Origin: Jacaranda mimosifolia
Lineage: Eukaryota > Streptophyta > Magnoliopsida > Lamiales > Bignoniaceae
DNA: 64,000 nt
Direction of reading: 5' to 3'
Assembly: GCA_018894105.1 (NCBI GenBank)
Contig: CM032128.1
Span: forward strand, 30,651,299 to 30,715,298
Below the pieces are notes generated by a model. It saw only the letters and a program-made list of their open reading frames with translations. It had not been told where the DNA came from and did no database searches. Position 1 is the first letter of the stretch. Every line of letters begins with the position of its first letter. Shown here in pieces: positions 46,555 through 59,799 of the stretch. A program made the position numbers and the translations under genes.

Positions 46555-46995
46555 AAATGAGGCACTGTTTGTTATTATGTTTGAACTTTGTATCCATATG
46601 AAAAGGTAAATCTTTTCCAGTATATATAGCAAGATTTAAAGCTTTTCTTTTTTGGTTCCTGGAAATCCGCTTTAGATCAAACTAATTCAGTCTATTCCCC
46701 TTAATTTTCGCTTGCTGAATACTTTCGCACCAGAACACAGTGATTCTTGCGGGTCAGTTCCACTGTTTCTGCATTGTTTCCTTTTCTTTTTGTGATTTTC
46801 CAAGCTGTATTTTCTGATCTTTCTTGGTCTTGAAGTTTGCATTTGGAATCTAAACTGGGCTTACGGCTTTTGTGGACTGGCGGGTGCTGGCTGTATGAAA
46901 TCTCACATGTTTACATTTTGTTCTTAAAGTGTTTGCGTTGAAAGTGGGTTTTTTCTGCAGTTTATGAGGTGAATTTTAGTGGGTTCGGAAATTTG

Positions 46996-48846
46996 ATGAG
47001 ACGCCGCCAGGCGGCGGTGCTACCTTTGGGTAAACAAATGGAGAAAGGGCAAGGGAAAAATCAGCATTCTCGGCTTTGTTTATTAGTCTCACTCTCAGCT
47101 TTCTTCTGGTTTTGCCTGTTGTATTTCCATTTTGTGGTTCTAGGTGGTGGTAGTGTTACTAATAATTCTCCTCAATTAGATCCCGTTTCCTCCAATGCTG
47201 AATTGAAAACTTCTATGCCCATTGATCCCAATCCGTCCTCCATTGATCTCCCTCATACCGTTAGTCATCCTGAAGTTGATTTGGGCCGTGAGGGAGAAAA
47301 GGTGGTTGTTAATGCTTCCAAAGACGAAATCTTGGATCAGGTGAAGGCAAGCACTGTAGAAACCCCATCTGTGAGGATGGAAAGTGAAGATAAGCCTAAT
47401 CAGGAGATGCAGACTTATCCTTTTATGAGGGCGTTGAGAACTGTAGAAAATAAGAGCGATCCATGTGGAGGAAGGTATATTTATGTGCACGACCTTCCTC
47501 CGAGGTTCAATGAGGATATGCTTAAGGAGTGTAAGAGTCTTAGCCTTTGGACAAACATGTGTAAGTTCACAACAAATGCTGGGCTTGGTCCGCCGTTGGA
47601 GAATGTTGAAGGGGTTTTCTCAAATACTGGGTGGTATGCTACGAATCAGTTTGCGGTCGATGTGATATTTAGCAATCGGATGAAGCAATATGAATGCTTG
47701 ACGAATGATTCATCTCTTGCTGCTGCGATTTTCGTGCCCTTCTATGCAGGGTTTGATATTGCTAGGTATCTTTGGGGGCACAACATATCAACTAGGGACG
47801 CTGCGTCTCTTGCTTTGGTTGATTGGCTTGTCAAGAGGCCGGAATGGAGTATTATGGGAGGAAAGGATCATTTTCTTGTGGCGGGTAGGATAACATGGGA
47901 TTTTAGGCGATTAACTGATCAAGAGTCGGACTGGGGTAACAAGCTTCTGTTCTTGCCAGCCGCCAAAAATATGTCCATGCTTGTGGTGGAATCGAGTCCT
48001 TGGAACGCTAATGACTATGGCATTCCATATCCCACCTACTTCCATCCTGCAAGGGATGCCGATGTGTTCAATTGGCAGGACAGGATGAGGAAGTTGGAAA
48101 GGAAGTATCTTTTTTGTTTTGCTGGTGCACCCCGACCGGGCAACCTCAAATCGATCCGGGGGCAGATCATTGATCAATGCAAGAATTCAAAGGTGTGCAA
48201 ACTTTTGGAGTGTGATTTTGGGGAAAGTAAGTGCCATTCTCCAAGTAGTATCATGCAGATGTTTCAGAGCTCCCTTTTCTGCCTACAACCTCAAGGTGAT
48301 TCATACACAAGAAGATCAGCATTTGACTCCATGCTAGCCGGTTGTATACCTGTGTTCTTCCATCCGGGCTCTGCCTACACTCAGTACACCTGGCATTTGC
48401 CAAAGAATTATTCACTATATTCTGTGTTCATTCCGGAGGATGACATTCATAAGAATATCAGCATAGAGCAAAAGCTCAGCCAATTTTCTGCGCAGAAGGT
48501 GAAGGAAATGAGAGAGGCAGTTATAAATCTCATTCCACGGATAATATATGCTGACCCTCGGTCAAAGCTTGAGACATTGAAAGACGCCTTTGATGTAGCT
48601 GTTCAGGCAGTTATTAACAAGGTGACAAAGTTGAGGAAGGACATAATTGAGGGGCATAAAGATGATAATTTTATTGAGGAGCTTAGTTGGAAATATGCTT
48701 TATTGGATGAAGGTCAAACTGTAGGGCCTCATGAATGGGATCCATTTTTCTCAAAACCCAAGAAAGATGCCAATTCCAATTCCGACAGTTCGGCAGCAGA
48801 AGCAGCTAAGAATTCTTGGAAGAATGAGCAAAGGCAACAATCATGA
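46996..48846 (+). CDS. Xyloglucan galactosyltransferase MUR3/KATAMARI1-like, copy 2 (full length)
   Basis: Best-preserved of the three MUR3-like paralogues: single exon, 616 aa from the ATG at 46,996 ([14 protein letters not shown]). Type II anchor at about residues 25-47, then a low-complexity stem, then the GT47/exostosin domain: [88 protein letters not shown] and [18 protein letters not shown]. The conserved C-terminus [14 protein letters not shown] with [11 protein letters not shown] is present, unlike in copies 1 and 3. Predicted Golgi enzyme adding galactose to xyloglucan side chains. A leader intron and CT-rich leader precede it. Likely the main functional copy. Confidence 0.93.
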   Translation: MRRRQAAVLPLGKQMEKGQGKNQHSRLCLLVSLSAFFWFCLLYFHFVVLGGGSVTNNSPQLDPVSSNAELKTSMPIDPNPSSIDLPHTVSHPEVDLGREGEKVVVNASKDEILDQVKASTVETPSVRMESEDKPNQEMQTYPFMRALRTVENKSDPCGGRYIYVHDLPPRFNEDMLKECKSLSLWTNMCKFTTNAGLGPPLENVEGVFSNTGWYATNQFAVDVIFSNRMKQYECLTNDSSLAAAIFVPFYAGFDIARYLWGHNISTRDAASLALVDWLVKRPEWSIMGGKDHFLVAGRITWDFRRLTDQESDWGNKLLFLPAAKNMSMLVVESSPWNANDYGIPYPTYFHPARDADVFNWQDRMRKLERKYLFCFAGAPRPGNLKSIRGQIIDQCKNSKVCKLLECDFGESKCHSPSSIMQMFQSSLFCLQPQGDSYTRRSAFDSMLAGCIPVFFHPGSAYTQYTWHLPKNYSLYSVFIPEDDIHKNISIEQKLSQFSAQKVKEMREAVINLIPRIIYADPRSKLETLKDAFDVAVQAVINKVTKLRKDIIEGHKDDNFIEELSWKYALLDEGQTVGPHEWDPFFSKPKKDANSNSDSSAAEAAKNSWKNEQRQQS

Positions 48847-51330
48847 AATATGGTGAAAATCTTATTTATCAACTTTCTGGAAAGCTCAGCCTAAGTTTAT
48901 ATTAAACCTGTAATGAGTTTGCTAAGCATTTTGGGTGTTATAGAGGTATGAATACTAAGCTTTCTAGTTCATGAAATTTTAGGATTAGTTTTCAAATTCA
49001 TATCTTGTTTGAAACCCACAGAGATACATAAATCTGCTTCGGAGATATATATAGTCGCAATGTTCTTTAATAAATATTGTTTCTCATCCTTGTAGTGAAT
49101 TTTGCATGATGGTTTGACAAATAGCTGTTGACCTTTATTCTTCAACTTGAATATAAGCGAAGTAATTATGACGACTTCTTGATTTCAAATGTCCTTAATG
49201 GGTGATGAATCATAGTGTGGTAATTGGTTTGTTGTTCCTATGTGCGTTGAAATCTTTGATGTGGTGATTAGTTTCTTTTAATGTCAATTGTTCTAACCAT
49301 CACGTGAGATGCAGAACTTGAAAAAGCCTAGCAGAGTTGGTAGAAATTCTGACCGATTGGTATTAGCTGACTTGAGCTTATTGCATTATGTGCACTTATG
49401 TTTATTATTTATGATTTCTTTTCAATCCGAAGTTAAAGAATTTGGACATTGATGTGTTGGAACTGTTCTAGATTCTGAAATTTTCTGGTATTCGACTTGG
49501 AACTGCGATCACATTAGGTGGCATGGCTATGGGCGTGGGCTTTCTTTTCTCTACAGCTTCTTGTTTTTGCTCTTGTGATCTATGACCATGTTGTGCCAGC
49601 CCACTGGGAATGTTTAACTCAAATTTTGCTAGCTGATTCTTACTAAAGATTTGAATACTAGGAAAGACAGCAAATGAAGAAAGCATTTTGATATTTCTTG
49701 CATGAATGGTGTTAGCTATATATCTTGTCTCTGAGATATTTGGGAGGGGAGCAATTAGATGAGGCCCATATTAGTGGCTGAATGAGCTTGGTGGCTGGTC
49801 TAATGGGTAGCTTACCATCTTCTCAAACCTATCAATTGAATGATTGAGCTGAAATTTGGATCTGGCTGCGTTTCTCGGATCCTGAGTTTTGAATCAAGCA
49901 CAGGATTTTTCAACAATAACTTTATGACTTTGAATCCAAGTTTGAATTCAAGTTTCTATTTTTGGTCGTTTGGCCTACTGGTATAAGTGTATTATAGATT
50001 GTGTGAGGGTAGAAGTTCTAACCTATCAAGCTTCTTGCACGTGCGTGTATGTGTATAAATAAAAAGAAAAAGAAATAAAAAAAAAGGTTCAGGTTTCTCC
50101 AATCTTGGCACTTGAAACTGAACACAAGTTAAGGTGGATAAGGTCGTTGGAGGTTTTCTCAACAAAAAACCTTGAAACGCTTGAGTTCGTTGAAGAGGCA
50201 AAAAGTTGGAAAAGCAAAATATAATTGTTGATGATAGAAGCATTCGTAAGTAGTGCTACTTGATGTATTTTTATCATGACTTGCTCGCCTTTTTGGGGCT
50301 ATTCAATCCCACAGATCAGACAGATACTTTAAGTGGCTCGTGGGTCGGTTTTAGGGCTGGGCATATGTGTCACGGCTTTTGTTGCCCGACCCAATCTGGT
50401 TGCAAGTTGCAAATACCTTGTCAACAAATAAGTTGATCAATCAACCTAAGGCCTCTTTCTATGAGTTTATCGACAGCTCACCTTTGCCAAAATACAACTT
50501 TGAACTCTTGAATTATTATTATTACTACTACTTAGATTAGATTTGTTATATAGTGGCAATATGTTGTATTTGTCCATAAACAAAGAAGTCATGCATCTTT
50601 GAATTGATTTCTGCTCACAAAAAAGTATCAATAGTATAGTTATATGGATCGATAAACGACATAAAATAAAATGTATCTTTAGCATATAAATTGGAAAGCA
50701 TTTTGCTTCACAATTTTTAGCATCTGGATTTTCTTTTTCTTTCTCCAACTCAAAAATCCAGTCCCGGGGCCCGAGTCCTTGGTGACAGATTGAGTCGTGA
50801 TTTTCATTCTGACAAACTGCGTACTCGATCCAGTTGTTTGATTCTATATTAGAGATTTTGGCCCTATGTCTCCTCTTAGTCGGTTTGATTGAGTATAACC
50901 AACTCGACATTATATAATGTGGATCCTCTATATATGATAATTAAAAAATATTTTGTTCTTTAGACAATATTTTTTATTGTACTACATCAAAACCTCTTAG
51001 GAAGCTTTTCTAACAGCACTCTTTCTTTACCTTGAAGATCAAACCATATTAGAGAGAAAAACAAAAACGAGAAGAGAGGAAAATCAGGAAACAATAGTTC
51101 AGATGATAGCATAACTTCGACCTCGATTCTCCATTTCTTGTATTTGAGTAAAACTACAGTTTATGGAGTTATGTCTTTTTTTTACCAAAAAGTGACCAAG
51201 TTGACGTTTTCTAGATACAAGTACTTGGATGCTCCACGAAACATGAGTACCCTGTTGTCTTGTCCACATGTAAGCGACACCACTCCCGCATAATCCTCAG
51301 GAGATATTGGAGCAATTGTAATTATTTGAG
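48847..51330. other. MUR3-2 downstream flank
   Basis: No gene. Colinear with 56,826 to about 60,400 after copy 3, except for insertions there at 58,300-58,974 and about 59,800-60,300. The first about 450 bp also match the flank of copy 1. Short minus-strand open frames at 50.0-50.9 kb lack any family resemblance. Confidence 0.6.
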
Positions 51331-52551
51331 CTGTAGATTCCAAGTTTCCTTTATATGATTAGATGTGATTGTTCGAAGTTTTATGTGAGTTTGTTGTTTT
51401 TTAATATAGAGTAATTGTGATTGTTTAATTTTGAAATATCAAACTACGAGTTGTTGCGATTTTGGGTATGTATGAGTGATTGTTAATATTTGAAGTTTTT
51501 TGTAAATTTATTGTGTTTCTTTATATATATAAATAGTTGAGATTGTCTGATTTTTAAAAGCTTGTATAATTTTGTATATAATGAATGATTGTGATTGTTT
51601 GAAGTTTTTCATAAATTCATTGTATTTACTATTTTTAATATATGAATAATTGTGATTGTTTGATTTTTAATATATGAATAGGTTTAAAAAGAGAGTAAGA
51701 GAATAAAGTAATTAGAACAAAGTAACATTACGAGTGTCAAACAGTTGAAATGTATTTATATTATTTGGATAACTATCTAAGTAGTATATGCTCAAATACT
51801 TATTGGTGTGCAAATTTTTGAGAGATGTTATGTTACAACTGAATTAAACAGACTCGATTTAATATTGAAATGGCTCAAATTGGTCAATTCTCTTTGTCCA
51901 AAAGACGTTTTATTATAATTGAATTAATTATATTGAATCGAGTTAAATTTACATAAAAGTACATTAATCCCGTATGTTACACAAACATACTTTATTGATA
52001 GTGGTACTTTTGTCCTTGTGTGAGTCTAGGTTTAATTCCGTATGTCAATAGAACTAGTCTTGTCAAAACTGATAATGCCCAAAAGTTCGCCAAAATTTTA
52101 GGTAAAAGAAGTTAGGGTTAGCTCCAACTATGTTTCATTCATTGGATCCCAAGTTTCCGTGACTGCTTACAAATTAAAACGATTAAATATTCTTTTTTGG
52201 AGGAAACTATTAAATATTTTATTGCACTAATATATTATAAACAATTAATACAATCATTAGTTACTAATTAATTGCAATGAGGAAAAAATTACTGTGCTCG
52301 CATTAATGTATCATTGGACAAAAGCCCGTGAAACTCGAACTCAAGATTTTATATTCATAAACTTTTAAAATTTAAATCTTATCATCTGGACAAAATTAAT
52401 TTCATTAAATTATTTGGCCACTCAAACAAATAATGCAAAAGTGATGGGACAAACAACATACGTGTTTCATGTTGGCTATCATGAGCTATCAATCACATCT
52501 CAAGTATTTATTTAAGGTAATTATCAAAAGATAAAAAAAATTATTTATTTT

Positions 52552-53147
52552 TAGGGATGGTAACGTGTTTAGATAAACTCAAGTCCCCCCCCCCCCCCCC
52601 CCCCATTTAGGACCAATTTTAAAAGTATAAATGAATTTAGAAGGAGTCTTGAATTTTAATTTTTAAGTTCGGACTCATTCCAAATTTGGCCCATTAGAAT
52701 ATTTTATATACTAATTTTATTTATTATGAGTATATTTATATGATATGTATTCATATATATTTGAGAAATATGCATATTACATACATATTTTATATAAAAG
52801 TAATAATATTGTTATCACAAATAGTTTATTCATTGAATATGCATGTTTAAGTAGAAATAATTTTGCAATTTATAATTTTTCAAGAGCAAAAGCATGCATA
52901 CATAAATATTAAAATAATTCATTCCTTGTTAATAATATTATTTCTCTTATTTAGAAAGTTATGGTGATATTATATTTTTAAAAAATATCTTTTAATTTTT
53001 TTAAATATACAAAACAGGGACTGACAGATTCAACCCGCAAAGATTTGGGTTCAAGATGGAGTGAATCCTGAATCCTTAAACATCTTAATGGGGGCGGGTC
53101 TTAAATTTTGATAAACCTATCCAAAACCCATTCAATTGTCATTCCTA
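52552..53147. mobile_element. Non-autonomous hAT-like element, 596 bp
   Basis: Left end TAGGGATGG after TTTATTTT, right end ...TGTCATTCCTA before TTCATTTT (7/8). Third copy of the element at 19,498 and 43,287. Confidence 0.75.
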
Positions 53148-54306
53148 TTCATTTTAAATAACAATTTAGTGCATAGCAACACCAAATTACTTTATCACAA
53201 ATTCTCAAATGAGATTTCATCTCAACAAATAAAATTTGGATTCTCCTTTTTTTTTTTTTTTTTTTTTTCTATTGAAAAGAGAAATCATAATTCTTGCGAG
53301 ACTTGAATTCTGATTACGTTAAAATTAAATGATAATGAAGTTTTTAGAACTTTTAGTAATCTTTTCTCAACTAACATATGATGGAATGTGTGTATGATAT
53401 GCTAATGAGATTTTCATAACTAGCAGATGACATGGGGTAAACGATCAGTACAATAAAATAACACTTTTTGTATAATCATAAAAGTTTTTAATATTAAAAA
53501 AGATATTAAATTTGAACTACAATTATTCACTCTAAATCAATCAAATCATCTTCCACTAAGCAACAACCAATCATGTTGGCTTCACCCCTTTTGTTGTTCA
53601 TGCACAAAAAAGCCATCACTCATTTCTTTCCCCATGAGCCTTAACCTCAATCCAAAAAGAAGTTCTCTCTCTTTATATTGCTTTTTTTAAGCCCTTGAAT
53701 TATTAAATAATGATGAAAAGTCAATGTTCTTTTCACACATATCATAAAAAAATACTTTACCCTTAGATAATTAAAGAAAGAAAGGGCGCCTTTTCTATCA
53801 ATAGCTACTTAAGTTAGATAGACAAATTGACCCTTTTTTTTAACTAATCCCCAAAAAAGTTTGGTAGGTTATCAAATCATAAGTCTCAAAAGAATCACTA
53901 GTGGCAGACAAAAATTCTCTTCTGACTTTTTTAATAGGCCAAGAGACAAGATATGATGCATTCCTAATCATAGTTTAGGTGTTTTAATTATTATTAATTA
54001 ACATAATCCAGGTACCTCCTTTCTGACCTTTAATGATGTAACAGGCAAAATTGTTACCTGCTAACCTCCTCGTCCTGAGGCGGACACGATTGAACAGTAT
54101 CTTCTCGTCTCAAATCTCTCTCCCTCTCTGAGGAAATGAGACACTCTGTTTATGGGTTTATTTGATGCTGGGGGGCACCCAGTGGGATGCCCCCTCACAG
54201 CACCCACCCACCCACCCACCCGTGTAGGGGATGCACACCCGGGTGGGTGTGCGCGCGAGCTGTGATGGGGGCACCAAAGCATCAACTTTTCCCTGTCTAT
54301 GCATAT

Positions 54307-54718
54307 AAAAAGTATATTTTTTTCCAGTAATATAGCAGGATTTAAAGCTTTTCTTTCTTGGTTTCTGGAAATGCACACCCACCCGTGTGGGGGATGCCCC
54401 CTCACAGCGCGCACACACACCAAAGTATCAACTTTTTCCTGTTTATGCATATAAAAAGTATATTTTTTTCCCAGTAAATGTAGCAGGATTTAAAGCTTTT
54501 CTTTCTTGGTTCCTGGAAATCCTCTTCGGATCAAACAGATTCAGTTCTATTCCCCTCAATTTTCGATTGCTGAATATTCTCACGCGATCAAAAAGTATAT
54601 TTTTTTCCAGTAAATATAGCAGGATTTAAAGCTTTTCTTTCTTGGTTCCTGGAAATCCTCTTCGGATCAAACAGATTCAGTTCTATTCCCCTCAATTTTC
54701 GATTGCTGAATATTCTCA
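54307..54718. repeat. Triplicated MUR3-3 leader segment
   Basis: The segment beginning AAAAAGTATATTTTTTTCC and ending GCTGAATATTCTCAC occurs at about 54,455-54,582 and again at 54,588-54,718 with only a couple of differences. A partial third copy is at about 54,307-54,371. Copies 1 and 2 have it once (24,430-24,557 and 46,602-46,730). GC-rich spacer with CACCC repeats at 54,165-54,297 and 54,371-54,430. Confidence 0.85.
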
Positions 54719-54979
54719 CTCCAAAAAGACAGTGATTCTTGCTGGTCAGTCCTCTGTTTCTGCATTGTTTCCTTTTCTCTTTGTGTTTTTTCAATCTGTA
54801 TTTTCTGATCTTCGTTGGTCTTGAAGTTTTCATTCGGAATCTAAACTGGTTTTTGGACTTTGTGGGCTGGCGGATGCTGACTTTATAAAATCTTTTGTTT
54901 TTTTAGATTTTGTTTCTCGATGGGTTAAATGTGGGTTTTCTCTGCGGTTTATAAGGTGAATTTTAGTGTGTATGCCTTG

Positions 54980-56665
54980 ATGAGACGCCGCCGGGCGGCG
55001 GTGCTACGGTTCGGCAAACAAACGGAGAAAGGGAAAAGGAAAATTCAGCATTCTCTGCTTTGTTTATTAGTCTCATTAGCAGCTTTCTTCTGGTTTTTTC
55101 TGTTGTATTTCCATTTTGTGGTTCTTGGTGGTGGTAGTGTTGCTAATACTTCTCCTCAATTAGACCCCGTTTCCTCCAATGCCGAATTGAAAACTTCTCT
55201 GCCTGATCTCAATCCCTCCTCCATTGGTCTCCCTAATACCATTAGTCATCTTGAAGTTGATGTGGGACGTGAGGGAGAAAGATTGGTTATTAATGCCTCC
55301 AAAGATGAAATCTTGGATCAGGTGAAGCCAAGCAATGTTAAATCCGCACCTGTGAGAATGGAAAATGAAGATAGGCCTAATCAGGAGATGCGGACTTATC
55401 CTTTCATGAAGGCATTAAGAACTGTAGAAAATAAGAGTGATCCATGTGGGGGGAGGTATATTTATGTTCATGATCTTCCTCTGAGGTTCAATGAGGATAT
55501 GGTTAAGGAGTGTAAGAGTCTTAGCCTTTGGACAAACATGTGTAAGTTCACCAAGAATGCTGGGCTTGGTCCGCCGTTGGAGAATGTTAAAGGGGTTTTC
55601 TCGAATACTGGATGGTATGCAACGAATCAGTTTGCCGTAGATGTTATATTTAGCAACCGGATGAAGCAATATGAATGCTTGACAAATGATTCGTCTCTTG
55701 CTGCTGCTATTTTTGTGCCCTTCTATGCAGGGTTTGATATTGCTAGGTATCTTTGGGGGCACAACATATCAACTAGGGACGCTGCCTCTCTTGCTTTGGT
55801 CGATTGGCTTGTGAAGAGGCCAGAGTGGAGTATTATGGGAGGAAAGGATCACTTTCTTGTGGCAGGTAGGATAACGTGGGATTTTAGGCGTTTAACTGAT
55901 CAAGAGTCGGATTGGGGTAACAAGCTTCTGTTGTTGCCGGCTGCCAAAAACATGTCCATGCTTTTGGTGGAATCGAGTCCTTGGAGCACTAATGACTATG
56001 GCATTCCATATCCCACCTACTTTCATCCTGCAAGGGATGTGGATGTGTTCAATTGGCAGGGCAGGATGCGGAAGTTGGAAAGGAAGTATCTTTTTTGTTT
56101 TGCTGGTGCACCCCGTCCAGGCAAACTCAAATCGATCCGGGGGCAGATCATTGATCAATGCAAGGATTCAAGGGTATGTAAACTTTTGGAGTGTGATTTT
56201 GGGGAAAGTAAGTGCCATTCTCCAAGTAGTGTCATGCAGATGTTTCAGAGATCCCTTTTCTGCCTACAACCTCAAGGTGATTCATACACGAGAAGATCAG
56301 CATTTGACTCCATGCTGTCTGGCTGTATACCTGTGTTTTTCCACCCAGGCTCTGCCTACACTCAGTACACCTGGCATTTGCCGAAGAATTATTCACTATA
56401 TTCTGTGTTCATTCTGGAGGATGACATTCGTAAGAATATCAGCATAGAGCAAAGGCTCAGCCAAATTTCTGCACAGAAGGTGAAGGAAATGAGAGAGGCG
56501 GTTATAAGCCTCATTCCACAGATAATATATGCTGACCCTCGGTCGAAGCTTGAGACGTTGAAAGACGCCTTTGATGTGGCTGTTCAGGCAGTCATTAACA
56601 AGGTGACAAAGTTGAGGAAGGACATAGTTGAGGGGCATAAAGATGATAATTTTGGAGGAGCTTAG
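54980..56665 (+). CDS. Xyloglucan galactosyltransferase MUR3/KATAMARI1-like, copy 3 (frameshifted C-terminus)
   Basis: 561 aa from the ATG at 54,980 ([14 protein letters not shown]); an in-frame upstream ATG at 54,929 would add 17 residues. Domain order as in copy 2: anchor ([12 protein letters not shown]), stem, then the GT47 domain with [51 protein letters not shown] and [19 protein letters not shown] 2-bp loss after DNF ends the frame at GGA-stop. The ancestral tail [14 protein letters not shown] to NEQRQQS is still readable in the next frame at 56,652-56,825. The same lesion is in copy 1. The leader intron acceptor is mutated (CAG to CGG), which may favour intron retention and the upstream ATG. 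Activity is uncertain. Confidence 0.85.
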   Translation: MRRRRAAVLRFGKQTEKGKRKIQHSLLCLLVSLAAFFWFFLLYFHFVVLGGGSVANTSPQLDPVSSNAELKTSLPDLNPSSIGLPNTISHLEVDVGREGERLVINASKDEILDQVKPSNVKSAPVRMENEDRPNQEMRTYPFMKALRTVENKSDPCGGRYIYVHDLPLRFNEDMVKECKSLSLWTNMCKFTKNAGLGPPLENVKGVFSNTGWYATNQFAVDVIFSNRMKQYECLTNDSSLAAAIFVPFYAGFDIARYLWGHNISTRDAASLALVDWLVKRPEWSIMGGKDHFLVAGRITWDFRRLTDQESDWGNKLLLLPAAKNMSMLLVESSPWSTNDYGIPYPTYFHPARDVDVFNWQGRMRKLERKYLFCFAGAPRPGKLKSIRGQIIDQCKDSRVCKLLECDFGESKCHSPSSVMQMFQRSLFCLQPQGDSYTRRSAFDSMLSGCIPVFFHPGSAYTQYTWHLPKNYSLYSVFILEDDIRKNISIEQRLSQISAQKVKEMREAVISLIPQIIYADPRSKLETLKDAFDVAVQAVINKVTKLRKDIVEGHKDDNFGGA

Positions 56666-56825
56666 TTGGAAATATGCTTTACTTGATGAAGGTCAAACTG
56701 TATGGCCTCATGAATGGGATCCATTTTTCTCAAAACCCAAGAAAGATGGCAAGTCCGATTACGACAGTTCGCCAGCAGCAGCAGCCAAAAATTCTTGGAA
56801 GAATGAGCAAAGACAACAATCCTGA
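56652..56825 (+). pseudogene. Out-of-frame C-terminal tail of MUR3-like copy 3
   Basis: Continues the coding sequence in a shifted frame: [39 protein letters not shown], well conserved with copy 2. Its intactness suggests that the frameshift is recent or that a sequence error should be excluded. Confidence 0.8.
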
Positions 56826-58299
56826 ATTATGGTGACAAGCCTTTTTACCAACTTTCAGGAATGCTAAGCCTAAGATTTGTTGAACCTGTGATGAGTTTGC
56901 TAAGCATTTTGGGTGTTATAGAAGTATGAATACCAAGCTTTCTAGTTCATGAAATTTTGGGATTAGTTTTGAAATTCATATCTTGTTTGAAACCCACAGA
57001 GATACATAAATCTGCCCCCGACATATGTATAGTTCGTTATGTTCTTTAATAAATATTGTTTCTCATCCTTTTATTGAATTTCGCACGATGGTTTGACACA
57101 TATCTGTTGACATTTATTCTTCAACTTGAATATAAGTGAAGTAATTATGACGATTTCTTGATTTCAAATGTGTTAAATCGGTGATGAATCATAGTTTGGT
57201 AATTGGTTTGTTGTTCCTATGTGCGATGAAATCGTTGATGTGATGATTAGTTTCTTTTAAGGTCAAATTGTTCTAACCATCACATGGGATGCGGAACTCG
57301 AACAAGCCTAGCAGAGTTGGTAGAAATTCTGACCTATTGGTATCAGCTGAGTTGAGCTTATTGCATTATGTGCACCTATGTTTATTATTTATAATTTCTT
57401 TTCAATCCGTATTTAAAGAATTTGGACATTGATCTGTTGGAACTGTTCTAGATTCTGAAATTTTCTGGTCTTCGACTTGGAGCTGCGACCATGTTGGGTG
57501 GCATGGAGATGGACATGGGCTTTCTTTTCTCTACAACTTCTTGCTTTTGCCCTTGTGATCTATGACCATGTTGTGCCAGCCCACTGGGAATGCGCAACTC
57601 ATATTATGTATGCTGACTCTTACAACAGATTTGAATACTAGGAAAGACAGCAAATGAAGAAAGCATTTTGATATTTCTTGCGTGAATTGTGTTAGCTATA
57701 CATCTTGTCTCTGAGATATTTGGGAGGGGAGCAATTTGATGGGGGCCCATATTAGTGGCCATAGGTGGTTGGTGGCTGGTCTGATGGGTAGCTTACTATC
57801 TTCTCAAACCTATCAATTGAATGATTGAGCTGAAAATGTTGGATCTGGCAAAGTTTCTCAGATCCTGGGTTTTGAATCAAACACCGGATTTTTCAACAAA
57901 AACTCTTCACTTTGAATCCAAGTTTCTCCTGGCGGCTGGTGGTCATTAAGGGTAGTGTGTATAAAGGTGGTTAAGGTCGCTGGAGATTTTCTCAACAAAA
58001 AATTTTCAAACCCGTGAGTTCGTTAAAGTGACAAAAAGTTGGAAAATAAAATATAATTGATTACCCATAAAAGGTGTTGATAAAATATCTATAAGTAGTG
58101 CCAGTTGATGTATTTTTATGATGATTTACTCGCCTTCTTTGGGCTATTCAATCCCAAAGTTCACACAGATACTTTTAAGTGGCTTGTGGGTCTGCTTTAG
58201 GGCTGGGCATATGTGTCATGTGTCCCGCCTTTTGTTGCCCAACCCAATCGGGTTGCAAGTTGCAAATTCCTTGTCCACAAACCCGTTAAGCCACTTAGT

Positions 58300-58974
58300 T
58301 AGGGTTGTCAACGGTCAAATTTGGATTGAATCTGTCATATCTGAATTCGAATTTGATTAACAAAATTCATATTTGAATCCGACCCAAAATCTGATAGGAT
58401 CTTTGTTAATCAGTACCATATCCAAATCCGATGAATATCCGACCCGATTTTTTTTTTGTTCCTTTTAAATTTTATAAAAATATTGTATTTATAAAGTAAA
58501 TATATGTCATATTTGAATTTTTAACAACTTTTTATTATATATTAGTCAAAAAGTTAAATATTTGAATACTAAACTCTTTTTTTCACATTATATTAATGTA
58601 TAGATAAACTATTATATATTATTATATTTGACATTTTATCAATATCCCTCTTATTTTTTAGGTTAAAAACTCAATATTAATAGTATAATATAAACGTTAA
58701 TATAGATATTAAGTCAATATAATACATAGATTTTATTTTAAAATATTTATTAATATTATATATAAGAGTATTAATTTAATAAAAAATATTAAGGTTTGAA
58801 TTCAAATCTTTAACGAATTGAATTGTTTAATTCCATATCCGATTAACTTATTTCGGATTTTGAATATTTATAATCGGATATGATCTATTGAATATTTTAA
58901 TCCAATAAAAATCCTCAAATTCGGATCGAATTCAGATAGGATTTGGACTAAAATTCGATCCATTGACAGCCCTA
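58300..58974 (-). mobile_element. hAT-like element, copy A (675 bp)
   Basis: Ends TAGGGTTGTCAACGG and CATTGACAGCCCTA. Its interior is rich in ATCCGA/TCGGAT words. It is an inverted copy of 61,324-62,021. The paralogous flank at 50,420-50,440 lacks it. Target duplication is poorly preserved. Confidence 0.75.
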
Positions 58975-59076
58975 CCCCTTACTTTGGAGCTCGCAAGTTG
59001 ATCAATCAGCCTAAGGCCTCTTTCCATGAGTTTTTCAACAGTCTACCTTTGCCAAAATATAACTTTGAACTCTCGA

Positions 59077-59111
<35 letters not shown>

Positions 59112-59799
59112 GTTACTTAGATTAGATTTGTTATAGTAGCAATATGTTGTACTTGTCCATACACAAAAAAGTTCTGCATCTTTGAGTTGGCTTTTGCTCA
59201 AAAAAAGTATGGGTAGTATAGTTTCATGGATCAATAAACGAAATAAAAATAAGATACATCTCTGGCACAGTAAATTGAAAAGCATTTTGCTTCGCATTTT
59301 TCAGCATTCAGATTTTCTTTTTTCTTCTCAAGCCCAAAAATCCTTCTTCGGTGCTTGAGGCTCTGGTGACAAATCGAATCGTAATTGGGATGTGAATTTT
59401 CAATCCTTATAAAATGTATATTCGATCCAATTGTTCGACTCTACTACGGAGATTTCGACTCGATGCCCACTCGTAGTTGATTTGATAGAGTATAATCAAC
59501 TCGATATTAAAAAATGCAGATCATATGATAATTAAAAAAATGTTTTATTCTTTATACGATATTTTTTATTGTACCGCATCAAAACCTCTTAGGAAACTTC
59601 TCTAACAGCATTCTTTCCTTACCATGAAGATCAAACCACATTATAGAGAAAAACAAAAAGAAGAAGACAGGAAAATGAGGAAACAATAGTTGAGATGATA
59701 GCATAACTTCGACCTCAATTCTCCATTTCTTGTATTTAAGTAAAAGTACAGTTTATGGATTTATGTTTTTTGTACCAAAAAGTGACTAAGTTGACGTTT

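Larger units (their letters stand above)
42768..46995. other. Intergenic block X3 second part and MUR3-2 upstream region
   Basis: No gene. Contains two hAT-like elements, and sequence from about 45,706 shared with the upstream regions of MUR3 copies 1 and 3. Relative to those, about 46,195-46,500 contains extra sequence near the leader. CT run at 46,523-46,550; predicted leader intron 46,753-46,960. Confidence 0.55.
51331..54979. other. Intergenic block X4 and MUR3-3 upstream region
   Basis: No gene. 51.67-53.45 kb is block X4, with a hAT-like element, a 24-C homopolymer (about 52,586-52,605) and a T run (about 53,249-53,268). 53.5-54.1 kb matches the upstream regions of copies 1 and 2. 51.35-51.68 kb has several diverged copies of ATTGTGATTGTTTGA. 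Confidence 0.55.

Noticed and set aside
46969..46995. GTG start for the MUR3-like copy 2 (and the same at 24,775)
   Set aside because: Plant nuclear genes start at ATG; the GTG lies just after the predicted leader-intron acceptor, and the first ATG gives the family's MRRR start.
50467..50910. 147-codon minus-strand open frame
   Set aside because: The paralogous sequence near 59.0-59.5 kb breaks the frame, and no family resemblance was seen.
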